From Eubacteriales bacterium (GTDB taxonomy: Bacteria; Bacillota; Clostridia; Peptostreptococcales; Anaerovoracaceae), in assembly GCA_028692535.1 (NCBI GenBank), contig JAQUXD010000037.1, positions 1-13,250 on the forward strand: 13,250 nucleotides of DNA, given 5' to 3'. Both the position numbers and the translations under genes were made by a program. Positions 1-6,116 of the stretch are shown here, piece by piece. The stretch's first letter is position 1, and each line of letters opens with the position of its first letter. Below the pieces are notes generated by a model that was given only the letters and a program-made list of their open reading frames with translations, ran no database searches and had not been told where the DNA came from.

Positions 1-402
1 GCGGCGGAATACGGCGGTATCAGCAAAGCAAAAAATACGATACTGGCGATGTTCCTTTCCGGCGGACTGGCAGGATTGGGCGGCGCAGTACAGATTACCG
101 GACTGGTATTCATGGTCAACCAGTCGCCGGCGCTTCCCGGTTACGGCTTTACCGGATTGTCTGTAGCCTTAGTCGGTTGCACTCATCCTTTGGGCGTGAT
201 CCCTTCGGCGCTCTTGTTCGGTATTCTGGAAAACGGATCCAGGCAAATGCAACTCGCCGGGATCCCCAGCGAGATCACCAGCATCATATCCGGGGTGATC
301 CTCGTGTTTATCGCAGGTTCATTGATCTTAAAACTGGCAGGAGACCGGCTGAAATCTTTTGGCAAGAATCCTGTTGCCGATACAGGAAAGGAGGGAGCAT
401 AG
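1..402 (+). CDS. BMP-family nucleoside ABC transporter permease, C-terminal part
   Basis: The open frame enters from the window edge and ends at the TAG at 400-402, so only the last 133 codons are present; the Met codon at 49 is internal. The visible part is hydrophobic, with glycine- and alanine-rich helices (for example FLSGGLAGLGGAVQ) and a stretch reading LPGYGFTGLSVALVG followed by PLGVIPSALLFGIL. This pattern is typical of the C-terminal half of the NupP/YufP-like permease in purine nucleoside importers that use a BmpA-type lipoprotein. The next gene is the second permease, starting one base after this stop, as in bmpA-ATPase-permease-permease operons; the lipoprotein and ATPase genes would lie upstream of the window. 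Family assignment is confident. The exact substrate (nucleosides, or a related compound such as autoinducer-2 or a sugar) is inference. Confidence 0.85.
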   Translation, partial: AAEYGGISKAKNTILAMFLSGGLAGLGGAVQITGLVFMVNQSPALPGYGFTGLSVALVGCTHPLGVIPSALLFGILENGSRQMQLAGIPSEITSIISGVILVFIAGSLILKLAGDRLKSFGKNPVADTGKEGA

Positions 403-403
403 C

Positions 404-1336
404 ATGACTACTGCGATTTTTATCTCCTTGCTCACCTCGGCCATACGACTGGCTACTCCTCTGCTCCTGGCTGCCTTGGCCGGCGTCTATTCAGAGCGTT
501 CCGGCGTGGTGAACATCGCATTGGAAGGGATCATGACCTCGGGCGCCTTCTTTTCCATATGGTTTACGCATGTGACAGGCAGCGCCTGGCTGGGCGTATC
601 CATGGGGATCGCGTTCGGGATCGTCACATCTTCCCTGTTGGCGGTGATCGCTGTGAATTTGAAAGGGAATCAGGTTATTGCCGGTACGGCTATCAACTTA
701 CTGGTGACCGCTGTTGTGGCATTTTTACTTGAAATTATATGGCACCGATCCGGTTCCACGCCCACCGCGCCGGCCATGCTGACGACCAATCCATTGAAAT
801 TTCTGGAAGGCATACCGTTCCTGGGTACTTTTTTCAGCCAGTTGACGCCCTTTGTCTATATCGCATTCCTGATGGTGGGAGTCACGTTCTTTGTACTCTG
901 GAAAACGCCTTGGGGGCTTCACGTGCGAGCTGTGGGCGAGCATCCCCGAGCTGCCGACACAGTAGGGATCAATGTCTACCGGACTCGATGGATCTGCGTG
1001 CTGATCTCCGGAGCGCTGGCAGGTCTGGCCGGCGCCACGCTATCCCTTGGCACCGTGGGTCTGTTCCGGGAAGGTATGGTGGCCGGAAAAGGCTTTATTG
1101 CGCTGGCCGCATTGGTGTTCGGCAAGTGGCATCCGATCAAGACCATGTACGCTTGCATGTTTTTTGGACTCTTTTCCGCCTTCAATATCCTGGCACAATC
1201 CTTCGGGGTAGATGCGCCGACAGAATTTTTAGCGATGATTCCATATGTAGCGACGATTCTGGTGCTCATCGGTGTCGTGGGAAAAGCCCAGGCGCCCAAA
1301 GCCGACGGCGAACCCTACGAAAAGGATGAGAAATAG
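404..1336 (+). CDS. BMP-family nucleoside ABC transporter permease (second subunit)
   Basis: A 310-residue integral membrane protein of the NupQ/YufQ type. The start ATG at 404 is chosen because GGAGG at 390-394 lies nine bases upstream and the protein then begins MTTAIFISLLTSAIRLATP, as family members do; an in-frame start at 359 would run back into the preceding gene. The family signature EERSGVVNIALEG-like stretch appears here as YSERSGVVNIALEGIM near residues 30-45, followed by about eight hydrophobic helices. The segment HPRAADTVGINVYRTRW (about residues 180-196) matches the cytoplasmic coupling loop that contacts the ATPase. The charged tail (PKADGEPYEKDEK) is not conserved. It pairs with the upstream permease to form the membrane channel of a nucleoside/purine importer. 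The operon ends at the terminator just downstream. Confidence 0.88.
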   Translation: MTTAIFISLLTSAIRLATPLLLAALAGVYSERSGVVNIALEGIMTSGAFFSIWFTHVTGSAWLGVSMGIAFGIVTSSLLAVIAVNLKGNQVIAGTAINLLVTAVVAFLLEIIWHRSGSTPTAPAMLTTNPLKFLEGIPFLGTFFSQLTPFVYIAFLMVGVTFFVLWKTPWGLHVRAVGEHPRAADTVGINVYRTRWICVLISGALAGLAGATLSLGTVGLFREGMVAGKGFIALAALVFGKWHPIKTMYACMFFGLFSAFNILAQSFGVDAPTEFLAMIPYVATILVLIGVVGKAQAPKADGEPYEKDEK

Positions 1337-1355
1337 CAGACAGCAGTGAACGAGA

Positions 1356-1390
1356 GGGCGCAGTCGGGATCCGAGTGCGCCTTTCTTTTT
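1356..1390 (+). terminator. Intrinsic terminator of the ABC transporter operon
   Basis: GGCGCA (1357-1362) pairs with TGCGCC (1376-1381). After one G-G mismatch, TCGG pairs with CCGA around a GAT loop, and the hairpin runs straight into TTTCTTTTT. It begins about 20 bases after the permease stop codon and separates the transporter from the two-component promoter. Confidence 0.85.
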
Positions 1391-1398
1391 AAGAATAT

Positions 1399-1443
1399 TG
1401 TAAGGATTCCGTTGATCGATCTGTAAGAAATCCCCTCTATGAT
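1399..1443 (+). promoter_or_regulatory. Promoter of the two-component system with a TGTAAG direct repeat
   Basis: TATGAT at 1438-1443 is a good -10 hexamer, but the -35 position holds no good match: TTGATC at 1412 is 20 bases away. TGTAAGGATTCC (1399-1410) and TGTAAGAAATCC (1422-1433) are direct repeats matching at 10 of 12 positions with a 23-base period; the second copy sits in the spacer. A weak -35 with tandem direct repeats is the usual form of a promoter activated by an OmpR-family regulator, so autoregulation by the gene just downstream is inferred. Confidence 0.55.
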
Positions 1444-1464
1444 GGAATCACAAAGGAGGTAACA

Positions 1465-2151
1465 ATGAATGTTTTAGTCTGTGACGACGATCACGAAATC
1501 GCGAAAGCGATCGAAATTTATCTTCGGAACGAAGGATACAACGTCTTGAGGGCGGCCAACGGAGCTGAAGCTGTGGATCTCTGTCGGGATCATGAAGTGC
1601 ATTTGATCTTGATGGATCTGATGATGCCTGTCATGGATGGCATGGAAGCGACAAAGATCATTCGGGAAAGCAAAGATATACCGATCATTATGCTGACGGC
1701 CAAAGGCGAAGATTACGATAAGATCACAGGACTGAACATCGGCGCCGACGATTATGTGACAAAACCCTTCAATCCATTGGAATTGATTGCCAGGGTCAGG
1801 GCACAGCTTCGGCGTTACACGGATTTCGGGAAAAGAGATTCGGAATCAGGGGTATACCGATCCGGTGGATTGGTGATCGATGACGTGCAAAAGACGGTGA
1901 TCGTGGAGGGGAACCCGGTCGCCGTTACACCCATCGAGTATGGGATTTTAAAACTATTGACACAAAATGCAGGAAGAGTGTTTTCCATGGAGCAGATCTA
2001 TGAGTCGGTGTGGAACGAGCCGGCGTTTAATCCGGAAAACACAGTTGCGGTACATATTCGCAGGATCCGGGAAAAAATCGAGATCAATCCGCGAGAGCCG
2101 CGGTACTTAAAGGTGGTATGGGGAATTGGATACAAAATTGAGAAAATTTAG
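1465..2151 (+). CDS. OmpR/PhoB-family response regulator
   Basis: A 228-residue DNA-binding response regulator of the usual family length. The receiver domain (about residues 1-118) has the acidic pocket D7-D9, the phosphoacceptor D51 in LILMDLMMPVMDG, the switch threonine T78 in MLTAK and K100 in VTKPF. The winged-helix output domain (about 130-228) contains the recognition-helix region around NTVAVHIRRIREKIE and ends with the wing VVWGIGYKIEKI. AAAGGAGGT (about 1452-1460) precedes the ATG. The histidine kinase gene begins inside the end of this gene, so the pair is one operon and is probably translationally coupled. The input signal cannot be read from the sequence. A direct repeat in the promoter suggests the regulator controls its own operon. 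Confidence 0.95.
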   Translation: MNVLVCDDDHEIAKAIEIYLRNEGYNVLRAANGAEAVDLCRDHEVHLILMDLMMPVMDGMEATKIIRESKDIPIIMLTAKGEDYDKITGLNIGADDYVTKPFNPLELIARVRAQLRRYTDFGKRDSESGVYRSGGLVIDDVQKTVIVEGNPVAVTPIEYGILKLLTQNAGRVFSMEQIYESVWNEPAFNPENTVAVHIRRIREKIEINPREPRYLKVVWGIGYKIEKI

Positions 2152-3841
2152 AAATACGGGAAATCGCTTTTTGTTCGCAATGTGTGTGCTCAGCTTTCTT
2201 GGGATGATCGCCGGCGTGGTTTATGCATTGCTTCTGAACAGTAATGCCTGGTCTTTGTATGACGGAAATTTGTGGTACTTGCTTACGCCGGGTGAATTTG
2301 ATACTGCGCGCGTGCAGGAACTTTGGACTCTGCACGGCGACCAATTATATTACATACGTATTGAAATGCTGATATTCCTTGGGATGGCCATCGGTTTGGC
2401 GCTTCTTTGTCTCGGCGCGCTGATCGCTTTGCTGGTCCGTACGACCGGCCCGGACGAAACCGGAATGGTTCCGATCCGAAAGGCAGATCGTTGGTGGACG
2501 GAATTGCAAGTGATATTGTTGGGTGCGGCAGGTGCCGCGGGCGGTATCGCGTTCCTCCGCATTTTTGCGGCCGCAGCCGTGCAGACTCGATGGGTGGGTC
2601 TGTATAATCCGGAGGATCATTATGTTTACACTGGCGAATACCCTGTGATGCTTCTCTACGCAGCGGCAGTACTGGTAGGTTTGTTTTCGGCCGGCCTTGG
2701 GTTGTGGCTGATGCTGTCTTTGGTGCGAAAGGTCCGTGCCGGACAGCTCATATCCAGATCTCTGTTCGGACTGATCCTCTATGAGCCATTAAGAAAACTC
2801 TATCATGGCAGCGGTGTCATGCGAAAAGTCATATTGATCACTCTAGCGGCCGCTCTTGTCTGCATGACGATCGTGGGCGCGCCCGTCGTCTTTGGGCTCG
2901 TTTTGGTACTCGGACCTAAATATGTGGGTAAATTCGAAGCGATCAAAGAAGGCGTCCGTCAGGTGAACGAAGGGAATCTGACCCATCAGATCCCGGTTGA
3001 CCCGCATTCCTCTTCGGAATTGGATGCCCTGGGGCGCGAGATCAATCGGATCTTTGATTCTTCCAACAAAGCTGTTCAAAACGAGATTCGGAATCAGCGC
3101 TTAAAAACCGAACTGATCTCCAATGTCTCTCACGATTTGCGCACACCGCTCACATCGATCATCACCTATTTGGATTTGTTGAAGAGCGAAGATCTGAAAA
3201 ATGAAAGGGCAACAGAGTACCTGGATGTATTGGAAAAGAAAGCAGATCGCCTGAAGCAGCTGACGGATGATCTGTTTGAGGCGGCCAAAGCCAGCAGCGG
3301 AACGATGCCGGTAGATTTTACAACAGTGGAGTTGGGTTCGCTGATCCGCCAGACCCTTGGGGAGTTCGACCGAAGGATACAGGATAGTCGATTGACTTTT
3401 CTCGTAGCGCCTGAGGATGTAAAATACTATGTTCGCGCAGACGGGCAGCTGTTGTATCGGGTTATGGAAAACCTGGTGGGAAACGCACTCAAGTATGCCA
3501 TGCCCGGGACAAGGGTATATATCAGCATTTCGGCCCACGCAACTTCCGGCCCTGAAGTGGGGATCGTAATGATGGAGATGAAAAACATATCAAGCCAGCC
3601 TCTGAATATTGAGGCGGATGAATTGATGGAACGCTTCAAACGCGGTGACGAAGCTCGTGCGACAGATGGCAGCGGTCTGGGGCTTGCGATTGCGAAGGAT
3701 CTGTTGAAACTGCAAAACGGACGTCTGGACATTGCTATTGACGGAGATCTTTTTAAGGTGACTGCAGCGATGGAGGCTGCGGAGCCTCCATTCATCGAAA
3801 CAGAGGACCCGCAGCAGGACTCTCCGGATCAGGATAAGTAG
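2126..3841 (+). CDS. Multi-pass membrane sensor histidine kinase (VanS-like catalytic core)
   Basis: A 571-residue kinase starting at TTG 2126, supported by AAAGGTGG at 2109-2116 with a nine-base gap; it overlaps the regulator by 26 bases. Five hydrophobic segments are visible (about residues 13-37, 80-104, 127-152, 172-200 and 234-263), with a loop between the first two that is presumably outside the cell. A HAMP-like linker (about 265-315) follows, then the H box NVSHDLRTPLTSI with H336, and the ATPase domain with N box ENLVGNALKY (449-458) and G2 box DGSGLGLAIAKDL (514-526). The expected DxGxG G1 box is replaced by MKNISSQPLNI (485-495), a form seen in a subgroup of Gram-positive kinases. 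The acidic tail after residue 551 is low complexity. The kinase ends tail-to-tail with lexA, overlapping it. The signal it detects is unknown. Confidence 0.93.
   Translation: MDTKLRKFRNTGNRFLFAMCVLSFLGMIAGVVYALLLNSNAWSLYDGNLWYLLTPGEFDTARVQELWTLHGDQLYYIRIEMLIFLGMAIGLALLCLGALIALLVRTTGPDETGMVPIRKADRWWTELQVILLGAAGAAGGIAFLRIFAAAAVQTRWVGLYNPEDHYVYTGEYPVMLLYAAAVLVGLFSAGLGLWLMLSLVRKVRAGQLISRSLFGLILYEPLRKLYHGSGVMRKVILITLAAALVCMTIVGAPVVFGLVLVLGPKYVGKFEAIKEGVRQVNEGNLTHQIPVDPHSSSELDALGREINRIFDSSNKAVQNEIRNQRLKTELISNVSHDLRTPLTSIITYLDLLKSEDLKNERATEYLDVLEKKADRLKQLTDDLFEAAKASSGTMPVDFTTVELGSLIRQTLGEFDRRIQDSRLTFLVAPEDVKYYVRADGQLLYRVMENLVGNALKYAMPGTRVYISISAHATSGPEVGIVMMEMKNISSQPLNIEADELMERFKRGDEARATDGSGLGLAIAKDLLKLQNGRLDIAIDGDLFKVTAAMEAAEPPFIETEDPQQDSPDQDK
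3770..3791. other. Perfect 9-bp stem-loop at the kinase/lexA convergence
   Basis: ATGGAGGCT (3770-3778) and AGCCTCCAT (3783-3791) form a perfect nine-pair stem around a GCGG loop. It lies in the codons for the kinase tail and about 40 bases beyond the lexA stop on the other strand. Neither side is followed by a T-tract, so it is not a standard intrinsic terminator, but it is the only strong hairpin seen near the tail-to-tail junction. Confidence 0.4.
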
Positions 3842-4497
3842 CGGAATACACCTTTGACGCGTCCCAGTACTTTGACTTCCTTGACCAGGATCGGGCTCAT
3901 GGAATGATTTTCCGGTTGAAGACGGATATGATCTTTCTCTTTGTAGAAGGTCTTGACTGTGGCTTCGCTTTCGAAACCGTCGATCATGGCAACGACGATG
4001 TCTCCGTTTTCAGCCGTATTTTGCATGTGGACCAGAAGATAGTCTCCATCGAATATGCCGGCTTCGATCATGCTTTCCCCTTTTACGGTAAGCATAAAAT
4101 TGGTTCCTTTTCCAAGAAATCTGGAAGGGACCGGGATGGATTCTTCGATGTTTTCTTCGGCAAGGATCGGTGAGCCTGCAGCAATACGTCCCACGACCGG
4201 AATTTCAACGATGTCGGTGCGTTCACGGGTATCAGCATCCTCCCGGCGGCCGGAATTCTTTCGTACCGGTGTTTGTTCTTCCTCTCCGTTCAGCACTTCC
4301 ACCGCACGGCGCTTGCTGGGATCTTTTCGGATAAAACCCTGCGCTTCCAGCGAGCCCAATGCTTTATGGACGGTCGAAGTGGATCGGATACCCAGTGCGG
4401 CACAGACTTCTCTGACCGTAGGCGGATAGCCTTTCTTTTTGATTTCGGCGCGCATATAATCGAGAATCTTTTTTTCGCGAGTGGATAATTGGTTCAT
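3829..4497 (-). CDS. lexA: LexA, SOS-response repressor
   Basis: A 222-residue LexA. Residues 1-68 form the winged helix-turn-helix that binds SOS boxes (PPTVREVCAALGIRSTSTVHKAL contains the helix-turn-helix). The C-terminal S24 peptidase-like domain carries the self-cleavage bond A107-G108 in RIAAGSPI, the nucleophile S142 in KGESMIEAGI and the general base K182 in EATVKTF. RecA filaments trigger self-cleavage after DNA damage. The linker (about 70-95) is polar and slightly longer than in Bacillus LexA. Start at ATG 4495-4497 agrees with the family N-terminus (MNQLSTREKKILDYM). The gene stands alone, divergent from infC, behind a promoter overlapped by an SOS box, so autoregulation is likely. 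Its last 13 bases overlap the end of the histidine kinase gene on the other strand. Confidence 0.97.
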   Translation of the reverse strand: MNQLSTREKKILDYMRAEIKKKGYPPTVREVCAALGIRSTSTVHKALGSLEAQGFIRKDPSKRRAVEVLNGEEEQTPVRKNSGRREDADTRERTDIVEIPVVGRIAAGSPILAEENIEESIPVPSRFLGKGTNFMLTVKGESMIEAGIFDGDYLLVHMQNTAENGDIVVAMIDGFESEATVKTFYKEKDHIRLQPENHSMSPILVKEVKVLGRVKGVFRYLS

Positions 4498-4539
4498 TTC
4501 TGCACTCCCATGGTTTCACCAGAGCAACTTATATATAAT

Positions 4540-4578
4540 AATATACCATAGCATAGAAACAATGTAAACAAATGTTCG
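4540..4578 (-). promoter_or_regulatory. lexA promoter with overlapping SOS box
   Basis: Read on the minus strand, TTTACA (4563-4568) and TATATT (4540-4545) are separated by exactly 17 bases. The SOS box CGAACATTTGTTTA (4565-4578, minus strand) fits the Gram-positive CGAAC-N4-GTTCG consensus except for the last two bases, and it covers most of the -35 hexamer. LexA bound here would block its own promoter. Confidence 0.8.
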
Positions 4579-4614
4579 TATGGGTTTTCATTTTTATCAA
4601 ATTGAAGAATATGG

Positions 4615-4642
4615 TTGACAAAGGGTTCGATATTATGATACT
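4615..4642 (+). promoter_or_regulatory. Promoter of the infC-rpmI-rplT operon
   Basis: A perfect TTGACA at 4615-4620 is followed after 16 bases by GATACT (4637-4642). A start near 4649 would give a leader of roughly 137 bases before infC, which matches the position of the attenuator structures that follow. Confidence 0.65.
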
Positions 4643-4659
4643 GTTCTTGAGTAATAAGC

Positions 4660-4763
4660 AGAGGTTTCCGCCTCTCACCTCAGAGCTTCGGCTGCTGGGG
4701 TCGGTAATAAAAACGCGCTCAAAGAGCGGTTTGCAAGGCGGAGCTTCGGCATCCGCTTTTTTT
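4660..4763 (+). promoter_or_regulatory. infC leader (L20-leader-like attenuator) with terminator
   Basis: Four hairpins lie in tandem: AGAGG/CCTCT (4660-4675); a long one in which ACCTCAG pairs with CTGGGGT and AGC with GCT around a TTCG loop (4677-4701, one bulged G); CGCTC/GAGCG (4716-4728); and a terminator, GCGGA and GC pairing with GC and TCCGC around TTCG with a bulged A (4738-4756), followed by TTTTTTT (4757-4763). A terminator inside the leader, ahead of the start codon, is the hallmark of attenuation. In Bacillus subtilis the same operon is repressed by ribosomal protein L20 through such a leader; L20 as effector here is by analogy. Confidence 0.75.
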
Positions 4764-4771
4764 AGTTAACC

Positions 4772-4788
4772 GGAGGTGCAAAACAATT
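4772..4788 (+). promoter_or_regulatory. infC ribosome binding site and AUU start codon
   Basis: GGAGG at 4772-4776 lies nine bases before ATT at 4786-4788, the ideal distance. The TTG at 4801 has only AAAGGA four bases upstream. Translation from ATT gives I(M)SKGNLINEQIRAKEV, which lines up with the start of Bacillus subtilis IF3 (ISKDFIINEQIRAREV), so the ATT is the start. Confidence 0.85.
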
Positions 4789-5409
4789 AGTAAAGGAAAC
4801 TTGATCAACGAGCAGATAAGGGCAAAAGAAGTGCGCCTTATCGATTCGGAAGGAAACCAGCTGGGAGTCATGGGCATACAGGAAGCCAGAGCGATGGCTG
4901 ACGAGCTCAATCTGGACCTGGTGAATATTTCACCGAGCGCGGCACCGCCCGTATGCAAAATCATGGATTACGGGAAGTTTCGCTACGAGCAGCAAAAAAA
5001 AGAAAAAGAGGCGCGAAAAAAGCAGAAGGTTGTCGAAGTCAAAGAGATTCGTCTTGGAATCTTTACGGAAGAACACGATCTTGCCACAAAGGCCAACAAC
5101 GCGCTCAAGTTTCTTACTGCCGGCGACAAGGTCAAGATCAGCATGCGTTTTCGAGGCCGTGAAATGGGATACGTGAGCAAAGGACGCGAAACGATGCTGC
5201 GTTTTTGCACCATGGTCGAAGATATGGGAACGATCGAAAAGAATCCTATACTGGAGGGCAGAAACATGTCGATGGTTCTGGCGCCAAAATCGGAAAAAGA
5301 TAGAGAAAAAGAGCAGAAAGAAAAAGATAAAATAGAGCAAGGGAAGGATGCAAATCAAAATGGCGAAAAACAAAATGAAATCCCATCGGGGAGCGATGAA
5401 AAGATTTAA
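4786..5409 (+). CDS. infC: Translation initiation factor IF-3
   Basis: IF3 binds the 30S subunit, keeps it apart from the 50S and checks the start codon and initiator tRNA. The protein is 207 residues from the ATT start. The N-domain (about 1-75) contains INEQIRAKEVRLID and PPVCKIMDYGKFRYEQQKKEKE; the lysine-rich linker helix (about 70-85) leads into the C-domain, which ends at SMVLAPK near residue 168. About 39 further residues follow (SEKDREKEQKEKDK and onward), almost all charged or polar, making it longer than the 170-180 usual for the family. The AUU start is typical of infC and allows IF3 to repress itself, because IF3 rejects non-AUG starts. It is the first gene of the infC-rpmI-rplT operon behind an attenuator, and its end overlaps rpmI by 50 bases in another frame. 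Confidence 0.96.
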   Translation: MSKGNLINEQIRAKEVRLIDSEGNQLGVMGIQEARAMADELNLDLVNISPSAAPPVCKIMDYGKFRYEQQKKEKEARKKQKVVEVKEIRLGIFTEEHDLATKANNALKFLTAGDKVKISMRFRGREMGYVSKGRETMLRFCTMVEDMGTIEKNPILEGRNMSMVLAPKSEKDREKEQKEKDKIEQGKDANQNGEKQNEIPSGSDEKI

Positions 5410-5563
5410 GATCACTGGTACCGGTAAGGTGAAGAGAAACAAGGCCTATAAGAGCCATATCCTTACAAAAAAAACGCCGAAGAGAAAGAGGGGCCTGCGT
5501 CAGTCCACTATTTTGAGCAAGGCAGACCACAAGAGAATCAAAAGCGTTTTGGTTGGAAAGTAG
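5360..5563 (+). CDS. rpmI: 50S ribosomal protein L35
   Basis: A 67-residue basic protein of normal L35 length with the family N-terminus MAKNKMKSHRGAMKRF and the conserved SHIL..K..KRKR.LR pattern. The ATG at 5360 is chosen over the one at 5348 because it gives the family N-terminus and leaves an 11-base gap after GGAAGGA (5342-5348); the earlier ATG would have no gap at all. The whole ribosome binding site and the first 16 codons lie inside infC, so ribosomes translating IF3 pass over the rpmI start. L35 is a late-assembling component of the large subunit. Confidence 0.96.
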   Translation: MAKNKMKSHRGAMKRFKITGTGKVKRNKAYKSHILTKKTPKRKRGLRQSTILSKADHKRIKSVLVGK

Positions 5564-5576
5564 GAGGTAGGAGATC

Positions 5577-5933
5577 ATGGCAAGAGTCAAAAGAGGCATG
5601 AATACAAAAAGAAAACACAAGAAAGTACTGAAGCTGGCAAAAGGGTTTTACGGAAAGAAGAGCAAGATCTTTCGGGCTGCCAATCCTGCGGTCATGCGGT
5701 CCCTTCGGTCGGCATATCAAGGCAGAAAGCTCAGAAAAAGAGAGTTTCGCAGACTTTGGATCACGCGGATCAATGCTGCGGCAAGAGCCAATGAAATATC
5801 ATACAGCCGTCTGATGGACGGACTGCGTAAAGCCGGTGTCGAGGTGAATCGCAAAATGCTTTCGGAAATGGCGATTTACGACCCCGCCGGATTCACCCGG
5901 ATCGTTGATCTGGCTAAAGGCGCCTTAAAATAG
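5577..5933 (+). CDS. rplT: 50S ribosomal protein L20
   Basis: A 118-residue L20 of standard length. The very basic N-terminal extension (MARVKRGMNTKRKHKKVLKLAKGFYG) threads into 23S rRNA and is needed for early assembly of the large subunit; the globular C-terminal half begins around RRLWITRINAAARANEISYSRLMDGL. AGGAGGTAGGAG overlaps the rpmI stop codon and precedes the ATG, with a 13-base gap between the two genes. In Bacillus L20 is the feedback repressor of this operon through binding the infC leader; the leader hairpins found upstream fit that role here. Confidence 0.97.
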   Translation: MARVKRGMNTKRKHKKVLKLAKGFYGKKSKIFRAANPAVMRSLRSAYQGRKLRKREFRRLWITRINAAARANEISYSRLMDGLRKAGVEVNRKMLSEMAIYDPAGFTRIVDLAKGALK

Positions 5934-5963
5934 TACACTCGGATTCCAAACGGAATGAATCAC

Positions 5964-6013
5964 AAACCCTTCCCTGCGCCCGGCTTCTTCGCCGCCGACA
6001 AGGAAGGGTTTAT
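5964..6013 (+). terminator. Probable terminator after rplT
   Basis: AAACCCTTCC (5964-5973) pairs perfectly with GGAAGGGTTT (6002-6011), enclosing a second hairpin of CGGC and GCCG around TTCTTC. The only T-run is TTTATT, partly inside the stem, so termination efficiency is uncertain. It begins 30 bases after the rplT stop, ahead of the MATE gene. A smaller hairpin, ATTCC/GGAAT, lies at 5943-5956. Confidence 0.5.
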
Positions 6014-6073
6014 TCAACTCAGAGGCAATGATGGTAACGATCGTAGGTTTTGCACTCCTGGCTTGACCGAAAC

Positions 6074-6090
6074 AGAAGGATATACTTTCT
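6074..6090. repeat. Imperfect inverted repeat in the MATE leader
   Basis: AGAAGG (6074-6079) and CTTTCT (6085-6090) flank ATATA; five of the six pairs are Watson-Crick and one is G-T. It lies 27 bases ahead of the MATE start and includes TATACT, which resembles a -10 hexamer, although no -35 match lies at a proper distance. It may be an operator or simply a short chance repeat. Confidence 0.25.
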
Positions 6091-6116
6091 ATTTCGACAA
6101 AGCGGAGGAGAATAAA

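Noticed and set aside
4572..4769. 65-residue plus-strand frame between lexA and infC
   Set aside because: It spans the infC promoter, leader hairpins and terminator and has no ribosome binding site or recognisable motif.
5955..6116. In-frame N-terminal extension of the MATE protein
   Set aside because: The extension is polar, covers the rplT terminator hairpin, and the ATG at 6117 has an ideal ribosome binding site.
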